Shown here one piece after another: positions 11,371 through 22,710 of a DNA stretch of 64,000 nucleotides. The notes under the pieces are model-generated. The model was given only the letters and a program-made list of their open reading frames with translations, was not told where the DNA came from and ran no database searches. Location: the NCBI RefSeq assembly GCF_910589235.1, contig NC_060961.1, positions 4,985,001 to 5,049,000 of the forward strand. The letters run 5' to 3'. The position numbers were made by a program, and so were the translations under genes. This stretch comes from Vespa crabro (taxonomy: Eukaryota; Arthropoda; Insecta; Hymenoptera; Vespidae). Every line of letters begins with the position of its first letter. Within the stretch, counting starts at the first letter, position 1.

Positions 11371-13860
11371 AAGGGAAAAAGAGAGAGACAGCGACGAATA
11401 GCTCGAAATCGAGTGGAAAGTATGAAGGCATTTAGTACAACCGATACGTAGAAATTGTATTCGATGCAACTAGAACCGCTCTGCAGTCAATCCACTTACA
11501 GCATTTAGATCGTACACTACGGTAGGAAACACTTATTAACCATCCACCTCCGTTTTGTGTTCATTGTTCTACGTAGCGAGAGGGTAGCCAGTGTTCTGGA
11601 ACCTAATAAAACTCATATCTCTTCCGTCTCTCTTCTCCCTCGAGCTACCATTTTCTATCTCCCTCTCTCTCCCTCTTTCTCTCTCTCTCTCTCTCTCTCT
11701 TTAAGCCACCCCTTATTCCATCTCACTCGTGCTTACACTCATTCTCTTTTTCTCTTTCTCTCTTTCTCTCTTTCTCTTTTCGCCTTTCTCATTCTCTCGT
11801 GGCTCATAGCTCGACAACGACTGCATGGCCATTTTCTAGATACGCTTCACGAGGTAACTCGATTTTCCCGGAATTTTGCATGACAAAATCGCATATTATT
11901 TCGTAGAAGATTCGTTAGTAAAACTCTTATCTTTTCTCCACCCTTGCGCTACCGTACGTACCTCTTTGTTCCTCTATCTCTCTCATACTCACCTGTATTC
12001 ACATTTTTACATCTCTTTCCACTTCTCTTTTCTATGTTTGAACGTCTTATCCGGACTGAACGGTATCTGATTCACTTTCTATTAATTTTTCTCTTTACTT
12101 TTTTCTATTTTTCTTTTTTTCTTTTTTTCCTTTTTTTCTTTTGCGAGAAACGATTACGCGACTTGATTATTAAATTTCTTTAAACAGATGTCAAGGACGG
12201 ATAAGAATCGTTAACGTAAAGGACAAAAAGAAAATTAAAGCGATCTTATTTGAAAATTTAAATGTAATAACGTGTTCAAATTAAAAATATAAAATCAGAA
12301 GAACATGCAGTTTTAATGATTCTACGTGAGAATATAAATGAATTCATTTTTGATTTGATAATTAAATAAATCTTATATTAAAAAAAAAAAAAAAAAAAAA
12401 AAACAAAAAAAAAATAAATAAATATTTCCAATTATAAACATTATTTATAATTATAAACATTTTTCCGATTTTATAGGAAAATCTATTATTTTTTATCATT
12501 ATTGTAAACACGTTGTATTTACGTCCAATTTACATGGTCTAAAATTTGATCCTCTAGTTAGGAATCGATATCCTTATTAATCCTCTAATATACCTAGATC
12601 CTTGTAGGTATATACGTTTGATAAGACTACATAATTGGAGTGATTATCGTGGAATTAATGAAACCCTCGGTGGTGAATTTACGCACATAAGAGAAATAGA
12701 AAGAGAGCAAGAGTATGAGGGAGAATTTATGTAGGAGGTTGAATGCATAGAATTTAATCCTCGTGCATTTAATTACTAGAGAAAATTCGTTTGTCGTCAT
12801 CTCGCTTTTGCCGGATGACAAAGAAGTGAATCGACTCATTTGACTATGACAGGATTAATGAAGCAACTGGGACAATCTTTCCTTCGTCTGTTGTCTTACG
12901 AATTATAACAGATAAGTAAAACTGATGAAAATTCGAACGCTGTTGCTATTATATTAGAATTCACCTGCATCTCTCTTTTCATGACATTTACTCTCTTTCA
13001 AATGTCTTTTGTTAAATGAAAACGCAAATTAATCGATATTATTCAAAGAGAATTCTGTTTGCGCATAGCTTGCGTGTTATTAAATGAATATTTCTCAAAA
13101 AAAAAAAAAAAAAAAAGAAAAAAATCTTTATTTCAAGTATTTATAATATTATGATAAAGTTATCGAATGCGACTCTCTGATAGTTGTCATAAATTTTTTT
13201 TTAAATAGATCGTACGAATGAATGGGAATTATACATATCTTTTTGGATAATGGACTATCATTAAATTTTTTTAAAAAATAGATGCATAGACAGTCTATTT
13301 GTAATATTAGTTTCTATTGTCTATTATTTCTCGTCCTCCTGTTTCTCATTTTAGTATGAATATTTTTAGAATATGTATAATGTATTTTATATTCGTTCCA
13401 CGTTTTTCGAGTTAACGTTATCAGAGAGCCTTTAGTTTCATACATTCTGTACATTTGATAATTTCGAATAAATATGTTAATATCGATATAGGGTGTATAC
13501 TTGACTTGATAATTTTGTTTTGAGTATTTTCATTCATCTGTATTTGTATTTGTTCTTTAGATTCTCTTTAATATTATTAATAATTTATTTCGTGTCTATG
13601 ATGATCAGTCCAAAGATATCTGTAAGTTTTTTCCTTTTCTTCTTCTTATTATTATTATAGTATTATTATTATTATTAAACGAACAATTTGCGAGAATGCA
13701 AGAGAAATTTTATTTCGCATTAGCAACACGTTGATCGAAGCAGGAGCAGCACCGACCCGTCACTTAACGAACAAAGCCCGACGTCAGCGTCGAATTAATC
13801 CTGTCGTCAGTAGGAATAGGGAAAAGGAAATGAATGAGCGAAAAAGAGAAAGAGAAAGAG

Positions 13861-13861
<1 letters not shown>

Positions 13862-13896
<35 letters not shown>
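13862..13896. repeat. (GA)n microsatellite
   Basis: A GA tract preceded by AGAAAGAG variants. Open frames across it are low-complexity artefacts. Confidence 0.88.
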
Positions 13897-13899
<3 letters not shown>

Positions 13900-14371
13900 A
13901 GAAGGGAAAAAACCTGCTGAAGACAAAGCTTCGGCCGAATTCATTGACCTGTCAACGGTCCGTTGATGGAGGGAAAAGTTATTTTCTCGACACCTTGTTC
14001 TCATTAAGCTCAAAACTACATACTATTTTAAGAAGAATAACGTGATATCATTTAACGTTTAATACTGCGTTTATTTTTTTATAATGCTAAATCTCGATGC
14101 GCACATTGTAAAAAATAATGTTCATACTTTTGACACGAATTTCTCAGAAAATGTTGAATATCTTTTTCATACCATAATGTGATACACTTTTATCCATTTC
14201 TACGAGCCTTCTTTTCCCTTGTATCACAAAGTGTAAAAAAATTTTTGTAACGACACAATCAATTTGATGCTTTTTGTAATCTTTTGAAATATGTTGCAAT
14301 AGTGAAAGAAAAAAAAAAAAGAAACAAAAGTAGAAACGGAAAAAAGAATTAAGATAAATATGAATGAACTA

Positions 14372-14503
14372 TTAGGTGGACCGGAAAGTAATATCGTTTC
14401 TGCGCATGTCGATATTTGATTGTGATTAAAAATAAAAACTTGTTAAAAATTTATTCGTTTGAATTCAATTTAAGAAAGAGACATTACTTTCCGGTCCATC
14501 TAA
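14372..14503. mobile_element. Mariner-type MITE, 132 bp, TA target duplication
   Basis: The left end reads TTAGGTGGACCGGAAAGTAA. The right end, read on the opposite strand, starts TTAGATGGACCGGAAAGTAA. The two ends differ at only two or three of the first 24 positions and weaken inward. TA dinucleotides flank the element at 14370-14371 and 14504-14505, the target duplication expected of Tc1/mariner transposases, and TTAGGT is a familiar mariner terminus. The roughly 70-bp interior has no transposase, so the element is non-autonomous. The intact ends suggest a fairly recent insertion. Confidence 0.85.
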
Positions 14504-15809
14504 TATTTATCATTTTAAATCTATGTCCTAAAATAATTGTCATTTTTTACAGAATTTTGCGCGAACTGATTTATCTGAGAAGATCACGTTTCTTCTCGTT
14601 GACAAAACCTTATCCAGCGGTAAATACGGTAAGCGTGTTGCAGACAGCGAGTCGACCTTACATGGGTCAAGAGTCGTGCAAAGCCCATCCATTAGCGTCA
14701 GTACGGTCCAGGTGAGAGAAAGACGAAGCGATTTTACGGATAAGGTCATGGACGGAAAGCACCGAGTTTCCCTTTACTCTCGTAAAGCTTGAGAGAAAGA
14801 GAGAGAGAGAGAAAGAGAGGGAAAGAGAGACAGAAAACATAAAATGGCCTACGAGACTCCTGTTACGAGATCCCTCGAGCTCGGTCACACCACCATTCGT
14901 TGTTTTCCTCGGCGTAATCAATGAGAACGTTTCGGCCTTTTCGACCATCCTGCGAAACGACATCGTATGTTCTTGGAGCCTCTTACGGGTCGACGATAAG
15001 TGCCGAGATCGTTTCTGCTTTTCGCACTTGTCTCCTTTTTGTGTTAAACATAAAGCAAATGAGATTACGTAATACTTTACGGATATAGCGAAATATTAAT
15101 TAATGGTTGATAAATCTTTTATATTCGAATATTATTTCAAAACGAAATGATTTATATTTTATACGCCAATTTGTCGTACAATACTCTTAGAACTTTTTGA
15201 ATATGATATAGGAAAAATGGTAATGAAATTTAAAAGTATATAGTTTTATTTAATACTAATGAAATGAAATTTTTATATTTATGAAAGAATAAATGTATGA
15301 TATTTATTATAAAATCGTACAATGAATCTCAAAATAAACGTAATTTAAATATGTACAAATAATTTTAAAGACGAGTATAAACTTTTTGTCCAATCAAATC
15401 GAAAAACTTTTGGAAGGAGTTCATATTTCCAAAGTATCTTTCCTATCGCCATAGGATAGTTAATAAGTATAATGTCTACTTAAGTAGATAGAATAATGTC
15501 GTATGCATATCACATTAAATAGTCTAATTTTTGAATATAAATTCATTCGTGAATAATCTAATCTAATTTTTAAAAAAATTTTATTTCAAAAGTCCATCCA
15601 ATGAGTCAGATTTCCACAAGTTCACCCAAGTAATTAAATAAAAAGAGTACATTTAAACTAAATTTTTTTTTACGTTTTTATGACTTTCTATTCTGAATTT
15701 ATAAATATTTGAAATTTTTCATTCATAATTTTGTGATGAACAAGTGACATGAGTACGAGGAGTAGTAACTAAAATTAAAAAAAAAAAGAAAAAGAAAAAA
15801 AACTGTTTA

Positions 15810-15960
15810 CGTCGGGAAATACCAAGCGCAGGAATTTCAGGAATTTATGTAGGTCACCGTCCTATCCAACCGCTTTAAAGAAATTATGTCGGTTAGCAGG
15901 CGATCGCACTTTTCTTAATGTGGAAATATTTCCAGAATTAAAAATCGTAGAGATTTCAAC
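15810..15960. promoter_or_regulatory. Complex island in AT-rich DNA, possible regulatory element
   Basis: This stretch carries denser G+C and CpG words than the kilobase on either side and has no simple repeat. No frame is open throughout. It could be a conserved non-coding element; only cross-species alignment could tell. Confidence 0.15.
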
Positions 15961-16302
15961 AAAGGCCATTATAAATTAAAGAGTCTTTTCTATCTTCTGC
16001 CAATATTGTTAACAATGGTTAACAATTTTTTTATTAGAAATAATTGCTGAAATTAATTATTTTATAAATTGTCATCAGACCAGCGCATAAATGCGTACGT
16101 GAATATACTTAACAAATTGTTATAAACGATACGTTGGAAATAATTTTGATAAATAATATTTTATGAATTTAAATTAGAAAATTAGGATGCAAATAATAAT
16201 ACATTTTTCATTTAATAACGTTTTTTATTTTTCATTAAGATAAAGTATTAATACACTTTAGTTAGTCGAATCTCTGTTACGTTGCACTCCATCTCCTTCT
16301 CG

Positions 16303-16310
16303 TATTATTA

Positions 16311-16406
<96 letters not shown>
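16303..16406. repeat. (TTA)n trinucleotide microsatellite
   Basis: About 31 uninterrupted TTA units, preceded by a short interrupted portion. It is the longest pure trinucleotide array in the window. Its frame translates as an isoleucine run and should not be taken as a protein. The length and purity suggest a highly mutable locus. Confidence 0.95.
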
Positions 16407-17279
16407 CATACATACGAGAATTTTGTATTCAGATCTGACCCTGAGTTTCAGTAAGCTCCACGAGTGTATGCCAAGTATGGTTGAGGTCTATTTTATGTGG
16501 TTAGATCAAGGAATTTCCTCATAATATTATAAGTTCGCAATATAACTACTTTTTGTGTTTGAGCATGTATGAATTAATTTATATGTATTTTCTTGATTTA
16601 ATTTTTGAAATAATATCCATTAGGTGACATTATCAAAGGAATTATTTTGACTTATTCTAGTTTCCACAAGTTTTTGATTTCAATTGTTAATAAAGCATAT
16701 TCATTTATATTATTTCTTCCTACTTCTGTTTTATGTTTGCGTTATTTATAATCGAAATTTTATTAAGATAGAGTAATTAATATATTAAATAATCTGTCAA
16801 TTAAATATGTTATACTTTCGGCTTTATAAATTAAGTGTCTTAGGATTTTCTTTAGTAACGAACGTTGTATTTTTAATATTTACAAATTTAAGGTAATATT
16901 TCGTATTGAAAGTAACAGAATTATTTACATCTGAGAAATTGCTACGTAAATTGTTAATGTCCAAAATGTTCTCAACTTGACTGTTTCATAATGAATATTT
17001 AAACGCGTTAAGCGTTTGACGTGAACTATTGTTTTTCGTTCGAACAATTATGTTGTAGTGCCTTTTTCGATCTATCAAGAATAAGCGCAAACATTGATCG
17101 CTTTAAATTAAAACTCTTATTATTACTCGGATTTATACATAGCTCTTAACACGCTTAAAAAAAAAAAACAATTTTAATTTATTATTTCAATACAATTAAA
17201 TTTTGAATTCGGAGTCGGTGCATTCGTCTAATATCAACAGAAATGAACTTCTGATTGACGTTGATTATTATTCAACTAA

Positions 17280-17960
17280 TTTTCTTTCGTATTCCAACAA
17301 GTAAACATCGAAGATCTCTCTTTGGAAATATATAAGATTAAAATATTAATATTACTGAGAATTTTATAATTAATTTAAACAATATATAATGTATATGAAA
17401 TATAATGAACTAATATTTAAACAATAAAATATTTGTTTAAACATTACTCGAAGTACGTATTTAAGTATAAAACAGAATTAAATTAATATTTAAATAAAGT
17501 TATAATTTGAACGCTTGTATGTTTAGATAAACAATAATTTTTTATTGACTTTGCTTGTTACCGAAATAGTTTTCTTTTACATTTCGACGAGTAAACATCG
17601 AAGCACTCTCTTTCCAAATGGATAAGTTTGAATAAATCATACTTTTAATTATTTTAGAATTACTGAAATAATATAAAACGTGCGCGGAGTACAATAATCT
17701 AATATTTAAACAGTAGGACATTTATTTAAACATTTTATAACTCGAAATACGCAAATATAAAATAGAATTAAATTAATATTTAAACAAAGTTAAAATTCGA
17801 TCGTCGTACATACGTTTACATAAACAAAATCAAACTTTTCACTGATTTTGATTCTTATCGAAACAATTTTCTTTTGTATTCCGACATTTAATCTAATATT
17901 TAAACAATAACAAATTTATTTAAACATTTCAAAGTTCGAAACACATGTTAAATATAAAAT
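17280..17960. repeat. Degenerate tandem array, about three units
   Basis: CTAATATTTAAACA recurs at 17410, 17699 and 17893, each time followed by an AT-rich tail ending in TTTAAACAT. The spacings are 289 and 194 bp, so the third unit is shortened. A TTTTCTTT-T-TATTCC-like block precedes each of the units. The unit around 17690 is very similar to the one around 27040: both contain GGAGTACAATAA followed by the TAATATTTAAACA core. Confidence 0.7.
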
Positions 17961-18004
17961 AATTTCAATTGCGAAATAGAATAGATGTGAATTGTAGATA
18001 AGAT

Positions 18005-18240
18005 ATTACTTTAGAGTTTTTTTATTTTCCTCAAAGTTTTTCATCATTTTGGAACGAAAGATGCTGATCGTGTAACATCAACGAAAACTTAAGATGAATA
18101 TGTTTTTTACTAAATATCAAAAATTTCAAATATTTTTAACCATTTTTCAAAATTACGGTGTTAATAATAATTTTGTTACTATTTTTTTATTTCAGAATAT
18201 CGTCATAATTGTGTGCAAAGCTAAGGGAGAACTGAGTTTT

Positions 18241-18294
<54 letters not shown>

Positions 18295-18580
18295 GAAAAG
18301 AGAAAATTCGCCAAGGAGAATCATTGTTGTTTGCCACAAATGGAAATTTCGATCAGAATAAACAATTCATTTGCAGTTTTTTATTTCATTCAACGTTCTT
18401 CATCATCTTGGAGTAGGATGCTCATCGTTCAACAATAAGAAAGTCTTAAAATAAGTATTTTTGTATATCACAGTTATCTTTGATATTTTCAATTATTTTT
18501 TATTACAACAGTGATACTAATAATTTTGTTTCAATTTTTCTCTTTCATTGCAATCGCGCTCGTAACAATGAAGTAATCGA
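18005..18580. repeat. Internal duplication within composite repeat A
   Basis: 18030-18235 resembles 18385-18560. Both contain a CTCATC or TTCATC block with TTGGA, ACATCAACG- or CAACAATAAG-like text, then TTTTGATATT-like AT DNA, TAATAATTTTGTT and a Cys-Ala-poor GCAAT/CATAATTG segment. The copies are clearly diverged. Poly-A of 47 bases separates them. Copy B of the composite repeat has only one equivalent of this block. Confidence 0.5.
18245..18291 (+). repeat. Poly-A run, 47 bases
   Basis: An uninterrupted run of 47 A, the longest homopolymer in the window, following GAGTTTTACAT. It may be a retroposon tail or a slippage tract. I see no matching polyadenylation signal or target duplication that would settle it. 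Confidence 0.93.
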
Positions 18581-19634
18581 AAGTGTTTGTATCGTTAAAA
18601 TGAAAATCAAAATGTTGCGAAATACAAGCAGTATTTATTCCTTTTCGCGATATTAAGTGAACTTACATCGATTGCGTACAATGCAGTTGTTAAAGTTAGT
18701 ATTTATTCGCAAAGTTTTTGCTTTTATAACAGTCATACAGACTATATTTATCAAAAACTTTAGAGTTTCGTGAAATAAATTCAGTGACCGTCCATTAATA
18801 AATAACTACCGCGTATTAGAGTCAGCGTATCATTGAAGAGGATTTCAACCAACTTCGATGTCGACTTATTACCTCATTTTCAACCATCTAGTAATCATCT
18901 ACCCTCAATTTTGACCTACATCAAGAACGAGTGTTTTCGAGCGACCTCAGAATTTCTTAAGTAGTAAGTGGACTTTTAAATTCCTTCAATCATTCAATCT
19001 AAAATAATTTCTTAAAGAAACGCATTAAAAACTTTTAATTATGTCTCTTTAATATTTTTATTATTTTTATTTGATCTTGTTTATTCGTATTTATGTTTTT
19101 TTATTAAATTTGTTCTCTTTAATCGGAGAGGTTTATATTTGACTTATCATGATAAGAAATCCAAAATGTGATATTCAAATATTCAAATTCAAGTCCGAAT
19201 ATTCGGATACTTATTTCCGTACTTGAAATTATGAGTTATGTTCTAATCAATTTCTTGCTTTTTTTACATTAGTACAATATTTTTAGAAAAGAAATTTTTT
19301 ATTTTCCCACTGATTATCGTTTGAGGTTTCACGATCCGTGTAAGCGTTTCCAAAGGAAAGGTAGCGGAACAATTCGTTGGAAAAAAGTGAAAGCCTTTGA
19401 ACTGAATACCGTATAGTTCATAATTCGAAATCGGTCTGTGGTTTGCCCGCAATCATTCGTCTCTTTTATTCCACAATAATCTTTTTCTCTTTCTCCGTCT
19501 TGTTATATCATGCTACTAATAAACTCAGCTTTTTCTCTGCTCGTTCAAACGAGATCGTGAAAGGTAAAGACTGTTTGCTTGGTCTTTGGCTTTCTTTCTA
19601 CGAACATATATAATTTGGCGTATACTGTATATTT

Positions 19635-19636
<2 letters not shown>

Positions 19637-19689
<53 letters not shown>

Positions 19690-19697
19690 TATATATA
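19637..19697. repeat. (TA)n microsatellite
   Basis: About 30 TA units with one AA interruption near 19683. Such tracts melt and form cruciforms readily. Confidence 0.93.
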
Positions 19698-20552
19698 ATG
19701 CATAAATGTAGAAATATACGTAAACGTATAAATACATAGATATTTACGTGTATTTATGGAGATTATAAATATGTGTGGGCGCATTATAAAAAACCGACCA
19801 TATTCCTCGACGACCAAAAGCATTTTCTCTACTGGCTCCTGTAAATAGAGATAAAAAAAGAGAGAGAGAGAGAGTACTTGCGGAGAAACGAATGAGATTG
19901 CGTAACTAAGATCTTAATGAGTAAGTCTTCCCTTTCAACTGCTCACTGCTAAAGGGAAATAAAAGATCGAGAAAGATCTTTTGAATAAATTTGCGGTACG
20001 CTGACGATGAAAGGCTAATGATGGTTTGTCATAAAATAAGTTCATTTCGGTTTTTCTTCCTTGATATATAATAGATTATAGTTCTTTTTTTTCTTTTTTT
20101 TTTTTCTTTTTTATCGTTACAGAGAATCGAGCTCATTGATCAATCACATTGTCAATTATCGTATTGCCAAAGAAATCTTTCGCATACTCGTTAATATTGT
20201 CGTCAATATTTTTTAACGATCGATCAATTTTATCATTTGATCTTTCATTATTTATGGAGATATTAAACGTTTGTCAAAATTTTATCAATGTTTCTTTCAG
20301 TAATTGATGTTAGATAGAAATTCGAATTGAAAGCTTTCGAAATGATCACAATCCGTTATAATATAACATTTAACGATGAAACAGTGAATAAGAAAGGGAG
20401 AAATGTATGGAGGAAAAGGGAAGTTTCTTGCTATAGTGTTGAAGAATTCCCCACGTGCTCTTAACTATAGCACACTCCATAACGAGAGCCCTAACGATCC
20501 GAAGTGGCTTGAACTCAGTTTAATCCGCACTTAACTCTCGTACGAAATACCT

Positions 20553-20588
20553 ACGTACATACATATGTACGTACGTACGTACGTACGC
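20553..20588. repeat. (ACGT)n tetranucleotide array
   Basis: TACGTACATACATATG followed by five ACGT units. ACGT is self-complementary, so the array is palindromic at every register. Confidence 0.85.
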
Positions 20589-22479
20589 TCTTGCGGTTCT
20601 ACAAGATATGTTTCGCCTCGTAATTTCGCTTGGTATGCCATTGAGAAAATTAGAGAATCACGGAAAGGATAACGGAAAACGATCCTTCTTTCCTCTCATT
20701 TCGTTATTCTACTAGGAAGATAAATTTTCTCCCATTCTCCTATAATACGGATCGATCGTCGTTACGGCGCAAGTTTAAAAATCCCTCAAAAATTCATATT
20801 CGATAGTTGATAATCGATGTCTCCATTATCCGATGCCGTTACGTCAAATCTGTCTTCATATATAAAATACCGAACGTGAGTTAGCGAAATATATTAATCA
20901 TTTCGGTGGACGCCTAGCGAGATACATAGTACACACATCGTTTTTTATTATTAGTCTCATTTTTTTTCTCTTACTCGCGAATTCTTCGTTACGAAAAGAA
21001 ATAATCGATAAAAATAAAGAGAGGGGAGGAAAGTGGCATACGCATCAGATGTTTCTGTATTTACGAAGTGGTAATTTGCGTCTAACTCGGGCATGGCATA
21101 ACGAGGATGAATGTTCTTCAAATGAAAGAGGAATAAGGCGAATAAAGGATACAAAAGGTATTAATGAAGCGAGTCGGATGATCGATGCATGTGCGGAAAA
21201 ACAAAAAAAAAAGACGCCGCTGAAATAATAGATCGCGATATCAACTAATAGCAAAACTATTTGTTTCTTTATCCAATAATCTCATTTCTAATATATCTAT
21301 ACAATATATATCTATGCTATATAAACTCAGATATTAAGTTTATTATTTTAATACATTATTATTAGGTATATATTAGGTAATTTATGATAATGATAATTGT
21401 TAAAGAAAAATATGATATCTTAATTTTATTTGATAAATTTATTTATAATATATTGATGGGCATTTAATTGAATTAAAACGTTAGATGTAATTTATAGGTG
21501 GACGTTTTATAAAATTTGTTTTTTTTTATTATTATATAACTTATTAAAGGTGTGTTCGAAGGTATATCACTTTTTGCTCTGTAACTGCGTCTTAATAACT
21601 TTTATCTGGTTCCTTATGAAAATCTTTGGAAAAACTCGAATACTTTCATAATTGATTCTAACAAATGACACATGATTACTCGTCACACGCATTTAATAAA
21701 TAAAATATAGCGAATGATTATATATTTAAACATTAAAATAAAGAATATATTTAAAAGATACTTCTAATTAACGTTCATACCTATATCAAACTCCTTTTAC
21801 TTTAACTCTGTACTTTTTGATTCTTCAATCCTTTGACTGATTTTTTTCTATTCTTAAATGAAAACCATTCATTGGTTTCATTTTTTTATATATTTCTTTC
21901 ACACATCTTACATTATTGTAAACATATCTTATTTTTTCTTACTGTATATTAAAATCTAACGGAGAAAAGCTTTAAGATCGTTCTAAGTGATTTTGAAAAC
22001 TTCAATACGATACGATTGGCGATTTTTAAACGTGAAGAATGAGAATAACGCGAGATCAAAAAAAGGCTTAAAGGTTTCTTCTTAATAGATAAACTGGATT
22101 ATCCTATATGTCGTTTTCATGAAAAACGGAATCCTTTTTCTCTTTTTATCCTTGTAATCTCTCAAAGATGATATCAAACGTTTCCTTTTGTAATATCAAA
22201 GAATTCACTTTTCTCTCTTATTGATGCCATTTATTAAATTGTCAATGCGAGCTTTTCGAATTTCTAAAAGATCTAAGAAGATTAATATTTTCTTCTTTCT
22301 TTGCATTTTTCTTTCTTTCTTTATTTTATTTATTTATTTTTTTTTTTTTTTTTTCCATTCTTTAACATTCACGTATAGCAATCATTCAAGTACATTGATT
22401 TTCATTGAAAAACGCTTTTATGATATTTCAGTTTAATTTGGCAAGCATTTTGTTAAAGCGCAAATATTGGTAGGGAAGA

Positions 22480-22710
22480 TTGGTAAGGTAAGTAAGTTGG
22501 TAGTTGAGGTAAACTCGGGAAATCGTTAATTCAACGCTTCTTTACGTCAGCGCAAAGTAGATTACACGCGGCGGGTCCGGCGACTTAATCCAAAGAGAAA
22601 CTACCTACGAGCGAGGGAATAAACAAACCAACTTGCGAGTAAATCCAAGGAAAGTGTACTTTCAGTTTCTGTATTTGCGCGTCATTAGCCACAACGAATC
22701 AACTTATAAT
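22480..22710. promoter_or_regulatory. GC-richer complex island, possible enhancer
   Basis: A non-repetitive island in AT-rich surroundings, containing ACGTCAGCGC, a CGCGGCGGGTCCGG core, CTTAATCC (an Otd/Bicoid-type word) and AATAAACAAACC (a forkhead-type word). No long open frame crosses it. The motif words are known binding sites for those families, but function here is inference. Confidence 0.22.

Larger units (their letters stand above)
10598..14369. other. Non-coding segment with scattered microsatellites
   Basis: This holds a GA tract at 11326-11385, a CT tract at 11656-11701, T-rich DNA at 12090-12145, A24 at 12380-12403, poly-A at 13098-13116, a short AT/ATT run near 13650-13675 and a GA tract at 13862-13896. 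A GC-rich inverted repeat flanks a TATA-like word at 10967-11004. A small palindrome, TCAACGG-T-CCGTTGA, lies near 13948-13963. No gene is supported. Confidence 0.55.
14506..17159. other. Non-coding AT-rich segment
   Basis: This contains a GA tract at 14787-14830, a complex stretch at 14560-15010, an A-rich run near 15778-15802, a complex island at 15810-15960 and the long TTA repeat at 16303-16406. The rest is AT-rich without an open frame of interest. I see no gene. Confidence 0.55.
17160..18920. repeat. Composite dispersed repeat, copy A
   Basis: This region matches the one at 26800-27780 in the same orientation. Its left part is a degenerate tandem array whose units share GTAAACATCGAAG (17301 and 17591) and CTAATATTTAAACA (17410, 17699 and 17893). 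Its middle holds an internal duplication and a 47-base poly-A run. Its right part (18508-18918) aligns along its length with 27356-27778 and shares the exact 20-mer TTCGCAAAGTTTTTGCTTTT. There is no long open frame, no terminal repeat and no recognisable transposase. It could be an unclassified transposon family, a decayed satellite or an old segmental duplication. Confidence 0.75.
18921..22479. other. Non-coding AT-rich segment with TA and ACGT repeats
   Basis: This holds two 14-bp palindromes at 19143-19156 and 19194-19207, a TA tract at 19637-19697, a GA tract at 19859-19874, an ACGT array near 20553-20588, a complex stretch at 20400-20560, T-rich DNA at 20080-20110 and 22330-22356, and otherwise AT-rich sequence. 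Nothing gene-like is visible. Confidence 0.55.

Noticed and set aside
16282..16524. 80-codon frame with a long isoleucine run
   Set aside because: It is the (TTA)n microsatellite read in one frame; the non-repeat ends are short and unremarkable.
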